A DNA stretch of 64,000 nucleotides from positions 30,616,547 through 30,680,546 of the forward strand of contig OY987263.1 of assembly GCA_963920665.1 (NCBI GenBank), in the 5' to 3' direction. A program made the translations under genes and the position numbers. Positions 12,901 through 25,548 of this stretch are shown here, piece by piece (the stretch's first letter is position 1; every line of letters starts with the position of its first letter). The notes under the pieces were generated by a model. The model was not told the DNA's origin. It saw nothing but the letters and a program-made list of their open reading frames with translations, and did not search any database. Source of the DNA: Straminergon stramineum (taxonomy: Eukaryota; Streptophyta; Bryopsida; Hypnales; Calliergonaceae).

Positions 12901-14241
12901 ACAGCTGCTTGCTTAGCCTTCAAGGAGGCATCCATCTTCAAGTCTGAGTATGGGTCTAACAATTGCTGTTGCTGCAAGCAAAAAAAAAACGATGACTTAA
13001 GAATACATCCCATTACACAGTATGGAGGTGAATTTGAAGCTCAAATGATTACACTCCTGCTACCACTCGTAGGTAAAATGAAAGGAGAACAAAGAAAACG
13101 CTGCAATAGCGACACAGACCTGCTGGGACTGAAACGCTTGCAGCTGAGCAGCCTGATTCTTCTGGTGATTTGCTTGAATCTGCCGTTGCTGAAGCAGCTG
13201 CTGTTGTTGCTGCAATTGTCGCAAGTCCTGTATTAAGTTCACAAAATATAACTGATAAATCTTGACCGGCTCAATAGGGGAGAGTCCAATCTGTAATTTG
13301 AAGGTCCAAAGAATATCTCTACATGCTCAAAAACTGACTCATTAAGACCACATTTGACGTGGTAACTATCAAAGCTGCAATTATCAGGATGCTGCTCGTA
13401 GAAGTGAATTTCAATGGATTGAAAGAAACCCAACCTGCTGCTGCATTAATCGATGCTGTTGCTGGGCTTGCAAAAGCTGCTGCTGTTCTTGCTGTTGCTT
13501 CAGTATCTGCTGCTGGATCGCGCCATTCTGACCGGGCAACGAAGTGACACTGCTACTGTTCTGAATCGTGACCCCACTCTGCTGCAATGAGTTGCTGGGA
13601 CTTTGCTGATAATTAATCACCCCAATCTGCGAACTGGATTGCGGCAGGTTCATACCGGACTGCAGAGCATTGCCAGCAGCATTCTGTAATACAGAAACAC
13701 CAAATGAATGCAACATAAGCAATCCTCTTCAAAGTTCTGCTCCATTATTCAGAATGCTTACAGAACAGATTTGAAAGAGTCAAGTTTTTCTTGGAACAAT
13801 ATGCGGACCCTTTCTTTAAACATTCTTCAATATGCGAACACACAGGCCTATGAAAGATAATTACCAGTAAGTGTACGGGTTAAGCAAATACCACAGAGTT
13901 TGATTGCAAAGTAGACAGTCCACTCTGACCCATTGACCCTGTACTGCTCGTAGGCAATGCACCTCCTATGGCCTGTGATGTTGGTACCATATTTGTCTGC
14001 AGTGGGGTCCCAGAAAGAGTCTGCTGCACATTTCCTGCGTTGTGCTGTAGCGATGTCATCGCATTATTAGTGGGCTGAAGCATGCTTCCTCCAGCTTGAG
14101 AGGCCCCCCCACTTAGCTGAGACTGCTTTTCTTGTTGCATCTGAGAGAGCAGCTGTTGTTGATGCTGCTGCTGTTGCTGCTGCTGTTGCTGTTGCTGCTG
14201 CTGCTGTTGCTGCTGCTGTTGCTGTTGCTGCTGCTGCTGTA

Positions 14242-14272
<31 letters not shown>

Positions 14273-15981
14273 CTGCTGCTGCAGTTGCTGTTGGTTCTGC
14301 GGCAGTTGCTGCTGCACTGACTGATTATTACTTGAGACTTGTTGAAGTATCTGGCCATTTGCCGGCTGTGAAAACGAACCAGATTAAAATCGGTAAAGCA
14401 TATCCATACTTAAAGGCCAGATTTAATGTCAGTCACGTGTATTATGGGTAAAAAAATGGTGAAGCCCACTTTTGTTTTGCAATCAGTTAATAAAAATGCT
14501 TTCATATAGTTGTTTAAGCATTCATTGTACTGGTGAATAGAAATGCTTCCTACCAAGGCGCTGAAGCTGAAATACAGTAGATTCAACAGTAAGCCCGAGA
14601 TGTATATTACCATTTGAGCTGGCGCTTGTTGTGGTCCTTGTGCTAAACTACCAGCCATATTGACTTGGTCAGGTTGATTGACAGGTGCTGGCTGAATTGG
14701 CTGTGCTGGGCCCTGTGGAGCTGCAGGAGGCTGACCAGGGGCAGCAGGGCCACCAGGGGCTGCTTGAGGATGCCGCCTCTTCTTAAAAGTCTCCATGATG
14801 TTCACAATCTGCTTTTCAAAAGCATCCACTTTATCCTGATTGAACTCTTTCGGTACTCTATCCTTTGGGACTCGCAAGTATGGAATCATTCGCTGCAGGA
14901 CATCCTTGTAATGCTTCAGCTTCTGCAATTGCTCGGCAGGCATAGGCTATCACAAGGATACAAAATTCAAATCAGTAGAAATCGCAATGAAGCTTGAGTC
15001 TGTGCGGGGTATTGGTTACAGCAGGAAACTAGGTTACATTTCATAAATTTTCAACCAAATTCTGAATTTTCAGCTCAATTTCACGATGAATCTTATTTGC
15101 ATTGGCTATGTCCAGACACGCATAGGTCAAAAAAGAGCTTGATCCAAAGAAACTGACAACAGATCAATCAACCAAATTAAAATCAATCAAAGGCCCTGCC
15201 CCTTCCATTATAAGACCCCTCAACTCAAACAAGATTCAACAATTCCCAAACTCAAAATTTTGAGTCCTATGAGCATTACATGCTATCTGATTGTAAAATA
15301 CCTGAGTACTGCGGGTTGAAAGCATTCCATGCAGCTCATTCATGTCTTGCAGGTATTTGTCCTTCAAAAGTTGAAGCTATACAACCAAACCAACTAACTG
15401 TTAAATATACAGCTCAGTAGGAACCAATAACAGGCTCACAAAACAGTCAAAAGTTGCAAAGGCCCATACAAATTAGATGAACTAATATGCACCTTGGTCC
15501 AAACAAGTTCGCGTTGGTCAACAGTGCCTGCAGCAGCTCCGGTAGGTCCAGAATGAGCTGATGATTCAACAGATGCTGTGATATAGCAACCAGTTGCTAG
15601 TCAGCATGTAACAATACCAAAGCATAAAAATAGCATCACCCAAAATTCCATCATAGATTGCTAACAGATAGGCACAGAATCAATGCAAATATATTTAAAT
15701 GCAATATAATGTAAGTCAGTTTCACAGAACAGTCACGTAAAAGGAGGGGGGGGGGATATACAAAAACGGCGATGTACATAATTAGACCAGGTCATGTCTG
15801 GCATCAAAGTAACAATCACAATGGAGCTGGACATCCACATATTTTGACACCGAACAGATAAGATGAAGGCATACCTGTTGATGGCTCAGGAATAGCACGC
15901 TGTTGTAGCATGTTTTGCTGCTGTTGTTGCTGCTGCTGCTGCTGTTGTTGTTGCTGCTGCTGCTGTTGTTGTTGTTGCTGC

Positions 15982-16019
<38 letters not shown>

Positions 16020-19000
16020 TTGTTGTTGCTGCTGCTGCTGTTGCAGCAGACCTCCTGCATTCATTGCTGAAGTATGAACCAATTATTAGTACATTTACAC
16101 CTCTCAAGGAAAATAATGTAACAGAGAAAATTACAAAGATAAAAAAACATTCTGGAATCTTCCCTGATAATGTTGGACATCTTATGCAATCGATAGAACG
16201 GCTTAGCGTCCACGTACAACATTATGTCACCTTTGACATCAATATAAGTCATTTCCTCTCGACTTCGAACTTAATTGAGCACAGTACGACTACGAGCAAG
16301 GTGTCCCAGGTGAAAATAAAAAATTATTGCGAGTCTTCCCCATGGAGCCCCGGACACCCCTCCGGCCTCCCCAATAACCCCCTAGCCTACCCCTCCCAAT
16401 CCATTTAGGACTGATTGATGTTGATTGAAGAAGTGTGGGTGCAATGGTGGGCTAAGAAAGGCCACTGCATTAAGGATTGATTAATGTTGACTGAAGAAGT
16501 ATGGATGAAACAGTCTGCTATGAAAAGCCACTGCATTTCAGGATTGATTAATGTTAATTGATTTCTGCTTGATTTTTCTAGCAAATCCACATAGGACCTG
16601 AGGAGGACATATTGTTGTAAATGGATGCCAGCCGTTCATTTACAACAATGTGTCCCCTTTTCGAAATGGCTTCCTCCAAATTTTGGTTTTCGGAATGACA
16701 ACATGAATTTGCATACTCTGATGTTTCGCCACTCCTTTTGCTCGTATTTGTAAATTTGAAATGAAATTAAGAGTAGTTGGTGGTAAAAGATGACTGAAAA
16801 CCAAAAAATTTAGAAGGTTAACATTTTTGACAACGAAATTTTTTGGAAGTTATCATTTCAAAACCAAAAATTTGAGGCAGTCGTAAATTTTGCGAACAAG
16901 TAATCAAATATGAAAAATTGTGAAACTTAAAGCACCCCTCATTTTAGCAAGAAAACCGTAAACTTCAACAGTGATTAAAATACCTGGCTGTCCAATACGC
17001 TGCAGGGATTGCTGATTCGAGCCTGACTGCTGCTGAACAGACTGACCAGCCTGCTGCACAATGGGCTGGGATTGCTGCGACTGTTGCGATTGAGTGGGCG
17101 TAGCTGTAGGCAGCTGCTGCTGATTTTGTTGTTGTTGTTGCTGTTGCTGTGGAAGTAACAAAGTATTAGTGCAACAACAAAAAATTTGAATCTCAGTTCG
17201 GTAATACTAGTTAACTCTACAACCACCCCGACTCTTAACTACCCACGCAGTAATGAGTAACATAACAAACTAAATCACTCACTTGGTGCTGGACTTGCTG
17301 TTGTTTGGATTGTTGCAAAAGCTGTTGTTGCATCAGTTGCTGCTGCTGTAGTGCTGCATTGCTTTGACCCATTGCATTACTTTGTCCCATCGTGTTACCT
17401 TGGCCCATGACATTGCTTTGGGCCAAGAGCTGGTTGACAGGTTGCTGTTGTTGCAAACCAGAAACCTGGTCCAATATAAGAATTTATTGCTTAATAAATA
17501 CCACTTGAAATTTAAATGCAAAATGACCATCACAAAATCTGCTTCGACCTATTGCACCATTGGTTCTCAAGTCGTTAAAATCGATAATAAAACAAACGAC
17601 GGAATAATTTAACAGGTTCAAAGAGCAAAACCAGTCTGAAAACACTGACAAAGGGTCATTCTACAACTCCTAGGTGGTGTTGATCCCTTTATAGCTACTT
17701 ACGAGGCAAGTACTATCTTGAATATGGCGTTGGCTTTGACCACAAAAATATTCAATGACCCAACGCTTCAAAGAGGCTATAAAACTTCCATCTTCCAGAC
17801 GCTGGTCACGGACACGACTTTGAAACGGTAGTTATTTTGTTTAATATACTCAAAAAGTATTTCATTGTTCTCATTGGTAAGATACAGAAATTCATAACTT
17901 CACTGGCGGAACAAGCGAATTAGATGGACCAAAAAGTCTCTCCAACCCACATCAATCACAATATAAATTGTTAGACTTCTGTTACAATTTGACCCAAAAA
18001 TAAGATTAAAGAGATGTTAACGTGTCTTTCTCACCTGTTGTTGTTGCAAAGATTGCTGCTGGTGGTGTTGGAGAAGTGACTGCTGCTGCTGCTGTTGCTG
18101 TTGCAATTTCTGCTTCAGAAGCGCTTGACTATGCAACCTCTGTTGCTGCTGCTGTTGTTGCTGCTGCTGATATAGCAATTGTTGCTGTTGACTATTCTGC
18201 TTCAACCAGCCATCATAGGACCTTAGCTTGAAGAATATGCTTCCAAAACTTCCTAATGTCTTAATAATCACCAGTCTTACGTGCATCAGGAGCGATCTTT
18301 GCACAATAACTAGAGATATATTCACATTTGAGAACATAAGAAAATAAGCACAACCGCAACTGGTACACAGTGCGACATTCAGCAAGAGACAAAGCTCTAA
18401 AAAGTACATACCTGCTGTTGTTGCTGCTGCTGCTGCAGCTGCTGTTGCTGCACTGCCTGCTGTTGTTGTCGCTGCTGCTGCTGTTGCATCTGCTGTAAGC
18501 GGTTGTTCATCATTGGATTCATGACCTGACCAGCCATGGCTGTCATGGGGTTTGGGGGCACGCCAGCAATTGCGGACAAGCCCGTGGCTGCGGTTGGAAT
18601 GACACCAGCTCCATTCGCCTGGAGAGACTGTGCAAGTAGTTGGTGCTGTTGACGTTGCTGCTGGAGCTGTTGATGCTGCTGTTGCTGGAGCTGCTGCTGA
18701 GCCTGGCTCCCCGATAGAACTCCGTTACCCAACGTTTGAGCAGAATTTCGAATCGCCATAGCAGCTGTAGAACCGAACACATCAACAGCTCCAAAGTAAG
18801 GCCGTAGAAGCGTACAGTTATCTTCCAAAGAGAGGGATTCATCTAAGCAACTATTTAGCTTAAATCATCCGTTGCGTATGAATGGATAATCCTTCACAAT
18901 GTAAATACAAGGACCTTAGATATCATAGAGTGCAACCACACTGATGGATTAAATCTACGCCAATGTCCATGTGTTACTTCGATGGAAATGGCCCGAAGGG

Positions 19001-20200
19001 TTACACGCTAAGACAAGAGATGTCCCGGTTCAAAGACATCCCCATTTCACCCTACAGTAGAAAACGTGCCAAGTCGACAAACTTGAAACTTCAGGCAGCG
19101 AGAATCAACCTGTGTCTACTTGCTTCATTCCTGCCTGTGGAACTGCTTGTGCTCCAGGTGGATGCCTGCTTTGGAGCGGATTCCCGTTGGCCTTGGTCTC
19201 AAGGGACAACATCTTAAGCGAGATCTTTCGCAGATAATCTTGCTGTAAAGGCATGCCCCATATAATTTGTCAATTGCGTGCCCATACTGAGCTGACTTCG
19301 TCAGCATCGAATACAATATAGGGATAAAAAAGTGGCAATATGCACTCTGAGCCCTTCAAGAGAGGTAATCGTCTAACAATAACAGCTCTCTTGCGATCAA
19401 ACACAGAAATTGGGTTGTTGGAAAAAAAAGACTCACTTGATCAGTTGCAGCTTGAAAGATTTTCTCTTCAAATCTCCATGCAATCTTGAGGAGCTCATCC
19501 ACGCCATCCTGTCCTGCAACAGGCATGTGACGCTGCAACGTGTCCATACTGCAAACAAAAGAGTACATGAACATGAACATACAACCAAAGTGAAGTCCGA
19601 CTCAATGAATCACTCATTAAACATGGAAATTATGTAATCCGTAATCTTGATCACAGGCATATGCGTCCCCCGTGCCATCCCGCCGAGATAAAAGAAGGGC
19701 CTAAGCAAGGTACTCAAGTGCACTACTATCAACTGTAGCTTTGCAATCGTTCTTCACATGACCAACCAGATGGCCAAATCCCAAGCACGACCTGAGAGGT
19801 AATAGAATCGCTTCCGCCGCTACTCAAACAGCATTCTTACAGACATAAAATATGTCAGACACACAAGGGTACAGAAACCTCTCAGATCGTAATCACTTTT
19901 GTGCGAGTAGGTCCTGTTGTCATTCCAGTATAGAATATTCCAAACCACAGACGTCTTTCCCACACGTGAAAGTGTTGATACAGGATGCAACACACCAAAA
20001 CTGTTCACAGAAAACTTTCAAGTCCGACAGTAGCCTTTTAAAACATATGAGTTGTGACAAAAGGAGATCCAAAAATCTCGGCTTCGGGGTGAATGAGTAA
20101 TATACGAGAGAGATGAGGCTGAGAATTTTCAAACTTACATTCTTTTCACAATTTTTTGCCGAGAATCATGAGCCAACGAGGCACGCCAAGAATTCTCCAT
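9931..20200 (-). CDS. MED15: Mediator tail subunit MED15 (KIX domain, Gln-rich), 21 coding exons
   Basis: Nuclear coactivator of the Mediator tail; in the family the KIX domain binds activation domains of transcription factors. Coding exons, 5' to 3' on the minus strand: 20200-20139, 19548-19437, 19242-19110, 18764-18412, 18196-18035, 17465-17283, 17146-16984, 16066-15875, 15575-15493, 15376-15302, 14946-14611, 14365-13892, 13683-13435, 13227-13120, 12971-12894, 12680-12477, 12240-11908, 11723-11397, 11279-11088, 10850-10759, 10111-9931. They total 4,092 bases, all phases agree, giving 1,363 aa, close to Arabidopsis MED15a. The KIX domain is at residues ~2-80 (DSRQKIVKRIMDTLQRHMP, RFEEKIF, DYLRKISLKMLSLETK). 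Polyglutamine regions follow. A conserved middle block lies at ~482-590 (LLKDKYLQDMNELH, AEQLQKLKHYKDVLQRMIPY). The C-terminal domain begins ~1090, with a putative nuclear signal KKRRR at 1165-1169 and the ending SWDECARNSLNEYATQQGGG. An in-frame TAG three codons upstream fixes the start ATG. The 18196 acceptor has a weak pyrimidine tract; some exon edges could shift slightly. Confidence 0.93.
14165..14281 (-). repeat. 25- and 13-residue polyglutamine tracts in MED15 exon 12
   Basis: Two uninterrupted glutamine runs, 14239-14165 (25 codons) and 14281-14243 (13 codons), are separated by a single leucine codon CTA at 14240-14242. CAG and CAA are mixed. They belong to the Q-rich intrinsically disordered middle part of MED15. 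Confidence 0.92.
15915..16043 (-). repeat. 43-residue polyglutamine tract in MED15 exon 8
   Basis: Forty-three consecutive glutamine codons, a mixture of CAG and CAA, between AMNAGGLL and NMLQQ. The interrupted codon pattern should make it more stable than a pure CAG run. Confidence 0.93.
16407..16560. repeat. 66-bp tandem repeat in MED15 intron 7
   Basis: Units start at 16407, 16473 and 16540 (AGGACTGATTGATGTTGA, AGGATTGATTAATGTTGA, AGGATTGATTAATGTTAA), each followed in the first two by GAAGAAGT and later by CCACTGCAT. About 2.3 units. It lies in the 917-bp intron between exons 16984-17146 and 15875-16066. Confidence 0.8.
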
Positions 20201-20279
20201 CTTCAGCTAGGTCTCAGCGATCCAATTTTTATCAAAGTCAGTATTGCTCCTTTCGTACTCCTTCTCTGGACGCAGTCGG
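20201..20279 (-). other. MED15 5' leader exon next to the start codon
   Basis: On the minus strand a good acceptor (TTTGTTTTGCTCAG) ends at 20280, followed by 79 bases up to the ATG at 20200. The leader carries a TAG in frame with the ATG, so no longer protein is possible from this exon. Inferred from splice signals only. Confidence 0.5.
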
Positions 20280-21202
20280 CTGAGCAAAACAAAGCACGAC
20301 AAAATCCATAAAAATACGTTAGAAACTATTCCAGAGACCAAATTTCCGCAATTGAAAAGGAAGTTAGACGTCTGAGGCATTCAAAAGGAAACCCTATCAC
20401 TTCCACTCCGAAATAAAATCATCTGCCATTACTTCTGCATTACACGAAAGAGCACTTTGGATTCTTCCAAACTTGCATAAACCGCTGTGCCTTTAAAGTG
20501 TGGCACATAATTAACCTCTACAGATAAAATCTGACAGGTAAATAGTCCCTCCCAAGGCAAGAAGCTCACTTCCACGGGAAGCCTCCTCAGCTAGAACCCT
20601 CCTAAATCGACGTTCAGAGGTGATGACTGAGCACATTTTCAGGTTCTTACAAAAGCTACCAACTGAATCGAGAGCCTCAGCAGAGAATTAAGTAAGCAAG
20701 CACCTCGTCGACCAAATTTGAACAATTGCAGACGCGCCAGGCTACAAACGAGAGTGCATCGAGGTCCTAAAACAACAAAATCCTCAAACGAAAAACGCCA
20801 AAGGTCCGAGGATCGCAAGGTTAATAAAACCCCGAAAAACAAGAAGATTGCACACTACCCTGCTAATTCACACCTTAACAGATAAAATCCGACAGGTACA
20901 TGGTGGTCAGCCAAGGCAAGGAGCTAACTTCCACGTGAACCCTCATAACCTAGAGCCCTAATCGACGTTTAACGAAAAAATCTGTATACACATTCAGACC
21001 TTTTACAAACGCCTTGGAAGAGAATTAAGCAATATCCTCGCCAACAAAAAAAGAGTAATTTCAAACGCGTAAGGCTACAGCAAACCCCCTCGAGACCCTA
21101 CCGCAACAAATACTACGATTAAAAACAAGTAAAAAGGTCGTATAAAGTCCGAGGATGGCCAGGAAAATAAAGTATCACACAAAAGATCGCATCGTACACT
21201 AC
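20280..21202 (-). other. Probable leader intron of MED15
   Basis: A donor-like GCAG|GTAGTG at 21203/21202 and the acceptor at 20280 would bound a 923-bp intron in the 5' untranslated region. No ORF with MED15-like sequence lies in it. It contains a 358-bp tandem duplication (listed separately). The transcription start would lie above 21,203, probably in the CT/GC-richer stretch to about 21.9 kb. RNA evidence would decide. Confidence 0.4.
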
Positions 21203-21210
21203 CTGCGCAT
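20522..21210. repeat. 358-bp tandem duplication upstream of MED15
   Basis: Copy A starts at 20522 (AGATAAAATCTGACAGGTA) and copy B at 20880 (AGATAAAATCCGACAGGTA). Similarity continues in order through shared words: CAAGGCAAG, ACTTCCACG, TCGACGTT, AGAGAATTAAG, GTCCGAGGAT and CACACTACC/TACACTACC. The copies differ at many positions, so the duplication is not recent. Confidence 0.75.
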
Positions 21211-22986
21211 CTATGCGCATCGTCCACCGAAACCTCGCACTATCGCATAAACAAAAACCTCTCAGACACAAATCCGCACCGGAGAATTCCGCTGTCTGTT
21301 TTCGTCAAATCCTCTGTCACACGTACCACGCGTCCCTTCTCAAGCTCCAACAAAGCGATCTTCCACACTGAACAAATAACCCTAACAAACCTCCGCCACA
21401 ACCTCCCCCTTCGAAAGCACGCACAACCAAAATCCGAAGAAATGAAGGCTCCACAAATGATGGCAGGTACCCCCGGTGCAGGCTCCCTTCCGATCTTTCA
21501 ACTCAAGTCCGTTCTCAGAAACCCTGGCGTGCCTATCTCTCGCTTCTTCAGTCCTCGCTCTCCCTGTCTGCGCCTCCACAAATGTCTGCACTCACAACAG
21601 ACAATTCGGGCTAGCAAGAGAGAACTAAGACCTTGTCTGTGCGAAAGTGGAGGTAAGTTGAAGGAAGTTATGTTGGAATTCCACAGACAGTGGTAACTTA
21701 GCTCGTAAAGGGAAGGCGAAGAGAAGGCGTGTTGAGTTTGTGGTCAGGCAGAGACTTAAAGAGAGCTGCAGTGCACGGACTGCGCCATGAGTCAGACGTC
21801 ACCGACTGCTTGCGCTGCCACTGCCGGTCATCAGGTGGGAAGTCTCCCGGTACGCCATCAGTAATTCAGAACCACAAAACGAAAAACAACACCGGGGCTG
21901 AGCAATGAACTGCAGCTTCCTTGAGTCCTTTGCAGTTGATTCAAAGCTGAAATTAAAGGACATTAAATTATGGCGGAAATACTAAACTAGAAAGTGCTGG
22001 GAATCCCGTGAAGGAGACATGATAAGTGGCGATGGTGCGCGAGATGCGCGAGGTAGGGACGGTCAAATAGCCAAGCGACGCTCGTCGCCATAGCTAATGT
22101 ATCGTCGGGGGAGGACGGGCGTGACGATGAGTGACCTGATCGAGCTGGCCCCGTGGCTTAAGCTTAGTGGTCATCCAAAAAAACAAATTGTAAATTTTTT
22201 AGCAATTTTCTGGGATCAAAGATTAGACATCGACTTACTAGTGATAATCGTAAAGTTCATCATGTGTTTAAAAATGGGTGTCAGAGAATGGTTTAACTAC
22301 GAATAGTATGAAAGAAACATGGCACCAAACTCAATCTAACTCAAGTTTTGGTGCTCCTAGGAGTTTTGACCTGTGTTTTTTCCAAACTCCAGCTCTTGGT
22401 CCCACGATGTACACATTTTACAATTACCTCTATTACCAAGGTACTTTGTCAAAAATGATATGATTTATAGATCAATTTAGGTGCATTCTTCATTTCCTTA
22501 GTAATCTTGAAAGTCATCCATTGGGCCCTTTTAGGCCAATGGAGTATTTCCAAGTTTTAACATTTTTAAACTAATAATTATCCATACTTGAAATGAATAT
22601 TTATTAGCTCGAAGCATGCTTGGCACAGGCATGTGGAAATCAATTTGTTAAGTAGAACTCCAAAATATAGGGAAAAAAAACTATTCTCATATTTATAAAT
22701 TTTGTTGTGTAGAGGAAAAATATTTTTTTTATGTTATAATATTCTATTATATACAGTTTTTAAAATAATTATGAAGTTGAAAGAATTTCCTTCTTACAAC
22801 AAATTCTTCTATGAACAAGTTATAAAGTACTCTAACAAATAATTCCTTGACAAAAAATACCCCAAAAGAATCTTTATTGCACAACAAAATATGTACAATA
22901 ACCATGTCTTAGATGCATCCAAATAAGCATTTGAGTATGCAACAAATATTAAAATACTTCAATTTATTGTTAAATCTTGTTGACAA
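21211..22986. other. MED15 promoter side and intergenic DNA
   Basis: 21.2-22.1 kb is GC-richer than its surroundings and is the likely promoter and transcription start region of MED15 (minus strand). Beyond it the sequence is AT-rich with nothing recognised. A plus-strand ORF at 21442-21696 has no recognisable family. Confidence 0.4.
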
Positions 22987-23936
22987 TTAACCCCTAAAGG
23001 ACCAAATGGTGTTTTTTTTGGCAACATAGCAATTTTGGACAACTCACTACAAATGGAAATTTTTATTTTTTTTCTTTCAAATTTTCACACAACATGTGCC
23101 CAAGGAGTAGCTTTAAGGCCCAACAATTTTCATAACTTTTGAAGAATGGTTAAAAAGTTATTGTAGTTTTCATTGCTTGACGGGCACCTTGGGCAGCAAA
23201 AAAAACTTCTTGAAAAATCACTTCTTTTTAAATAAAAATTTGAAATTGGTTCTCTAGATTTATATATACATGGAAAACTTTGAATCATTCCATTTTGATT
23301 TGTGAGATGAAAGTTATGAAGAGTTTTAGTCATGGGTAGTTTGTGGGTAGTTTGTGGGTAGTTATGGAATCTCCACTGTAAAATAAACTTTGAAGACCTT
23401 TATTTTAACTCAATTTTCAATATTTTTGGAAGAAAAAATTAGTTTTAGATTGTTTATTACAACATTACAACCATTTGGATTGGCATTTTTCAATTCCACA
23501 AATAACTTATCAACAATTTCATATTTTGAATCATTCTCTACTTCTTTCTACTTACTAATTTTTTCCTACATGTTGTATAATTCCAAATGATCTAAAATTT
23601 TTCAAGCATGTGAAAAATTTGCCTTGAAGAATGAATCCAAAGAGTTAAAAACATTTTGGACATTTTTTCTTAATGGTCTGACCTTGTGAAGTGCAGCTAC
23701 TTGGGGGTTTGTAGGGTCAAAAAATGGCTTTTTGTCAATTTAAACGCTAATATCTTGCAATCTACATAGAGGAAATTTTTGAAATTTTTTTCACATCTTC
23801 TTGAACCAAAGTACTACAAGACCTTACTACACATGTGTCCAAAAATGTATTTTTTCTAAAATGTGGTACTTGTACTAGAAATGATAGTTTTGTAGCATTT
23901 TTGATGAAAACATAGTCAAATACATTTAGGGGTTAA
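22987..23936. mobile_element. TTAA-family element, 950 bp, opposite orientation
   Basis: Starts TTAACCCCTAAAGGACC at 22987 and ends TTTAGGGGTTAA at 23936. The sequence after the left end (GGTG...TTTTTTTGGCAACATAG) is the inverse of the right end of the copy at 2924-3862, so the copy is reversed relative to it. TTAA flanks both ends. Confidence 0.8.
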
Positions 23937-23991
23937 AATAAAATAATTCTAGACAATTTTGCCTATATTTTGTAGGACTCTTGAACACTTT

Positions 23992-24440
23992 TTAACCCCT
24001 AAAGTCCCAAGACCTTTTTTTCTTCAAAAAACACTCCAAATTACCATTTCTATTGCAAAGTGCAAAAAAAATTCTCAACTTGTATTTTTTTCATATTTAA
24101 TCTTGAGATCTTGCACAAGATTAGTTTAAGGATTTATAGAAGAAAATTTTGAAAACTCTCACTTTGTAGATTGCAAGATATTAGCATTTATTGTGAAAAA
24201 TATTTCTTAGCTTGTTCTTTGACTAGATTATTTGACTTTGAATCTTCTTAACATAAATTTTTGAGTGCACTAAAAATTTTTATTAAAATTATTTTATGTT
24301 GAAGGTTTACATTGAAAATTGAAGAGGAAAAAATCAAAAAACAAATTTAATTTTCATACCTCCGATTCATTCAAAGACGAATTCAAATGATTTTCACATG
24401 ATGTTGCATTCAATTTTATTTTTTTGGAAACACAAGGACA
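23992..24440. mobile_element. Truncated TTAA-family element
   Basis: The left end TTAACCCCTAAAGTCCCAAG at 23992 lies only 55 bp after the preceding element. The interior (CACTTTGTAGATTGCAAGAT) follows the copy at 27438, but no right terminus was found; similarity fades near 24.4 kb. Confidence 0.65.
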
Positions 24441-24854
24441 ATTTCCATTGAAAGGAGAAATAATACATGCGTTTAGCTTTTGAGTTAACATACATACATT
24501 TCAAAAGAAAATCTATTTCTGCCCATTTAAAGTAACTTCACCTCATTCTTACTTCTTCCTAAAATGTCCCCTCTACAAATTATTGCCTAAAATGCACAAT
24601 TTCTATTCATGAGATTTCAAGGGTGGTTTTTGATATACCTATTTCCAACACTTTAAAAATTCATAGTCTATTCATATGGTGACCAAAAAATGCATTCCAA
24701 TATCTTTAATCCTTCTAACTACCAACAAGACCAAAATAAAACCTTTTACAATCAAATAATTGAATATTGTAATTGGAACGAGTCAGTTTATTAGCTTCTG
24801 GTGCCTTTAAATTAAATTAAATACCCATAACTGCGTGATGTGGCTGAAAAAGAT

Positions 24855-24990
24855 TGCTGACAGTTCATAAAATTTAAATTTAAATTTAAAAAAAAAATAG
24901 GAACTTATCAATCTCAGCCAAGCTGCCTACGATCCCATTTCACGGAGTTTGCTGACTGTTCATAAATTTTAATTTTAATTTTAATTTTTT
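24855..24990. repeat. Two direct repeats ~94 bp apart
   Basis: TGCTGACAGTTCATAAA followed by an AATTT-type run near 24856, and TGCTGACTGTTCATAAA followed by a TTTTAA-type run near 24950. A short duplicated segment in otherwise featureless DNA. Confidence 0.6.
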
Positions 24991-25548
24991 TTTAAAAAGG
25001 AGCTAAATCCTTACTATTGCTTACACCTGAACTTCCAATACGTTTAGATTAAATAGAGGACTATACACGTGTCAGACGCACAAGGGCTGAAGCTAGAAAT
25101 GATTGGGCCAGTTAAATATGGGCAATTCTTTATGAGAACTGCCCCCCCTTCGTTGGCCCTAACTTAGTTAGGTTCTATTGTCTATTAATGTAAAATTTGT
25201 CTCCACTTTTTAGTGGATAGTTCCATGTGTATTTCTTGACCTTTTGCGATTAATTTGGGAATTTCAATTGAGGATTTCATTTTTCCAAATTTGATCATTG
25301 GTGGTAAATAATAAAATCAATTGATTTTCACTACACAATGCCCGGGGATAAATTTAAACCAAACCAACTACTATCTAGGGTTTTCAATTATGAATTAGTT
25401 TTTCATGGATGTTCTTTGAATAGTCCTTGTATCTGCATTTTAAGTAGAAATTTCTCTTAAATATAAACCCACCATTTGACTTAAAAGTTTGATTTTGACC
25501 CAACAAATTTGGAAGAACAAATTGGTTCATCTTATAGTACATTAGTTT

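Noticed and set aside
15782..16107. Ser/Asn-rich and Ala/Thr-rich ORFs overlapping MED15 exon 8
   Set aside because: They are other-frame readings of the CAG/CAA repeat; only the glutamine frame joins to neighbouring exons in phase.
18022..18231. Plus-strand Ala/Val-rich ORF
   Set aside because: Antisense reading of the glutamine codons of a MED15 exon; no signal or family support.
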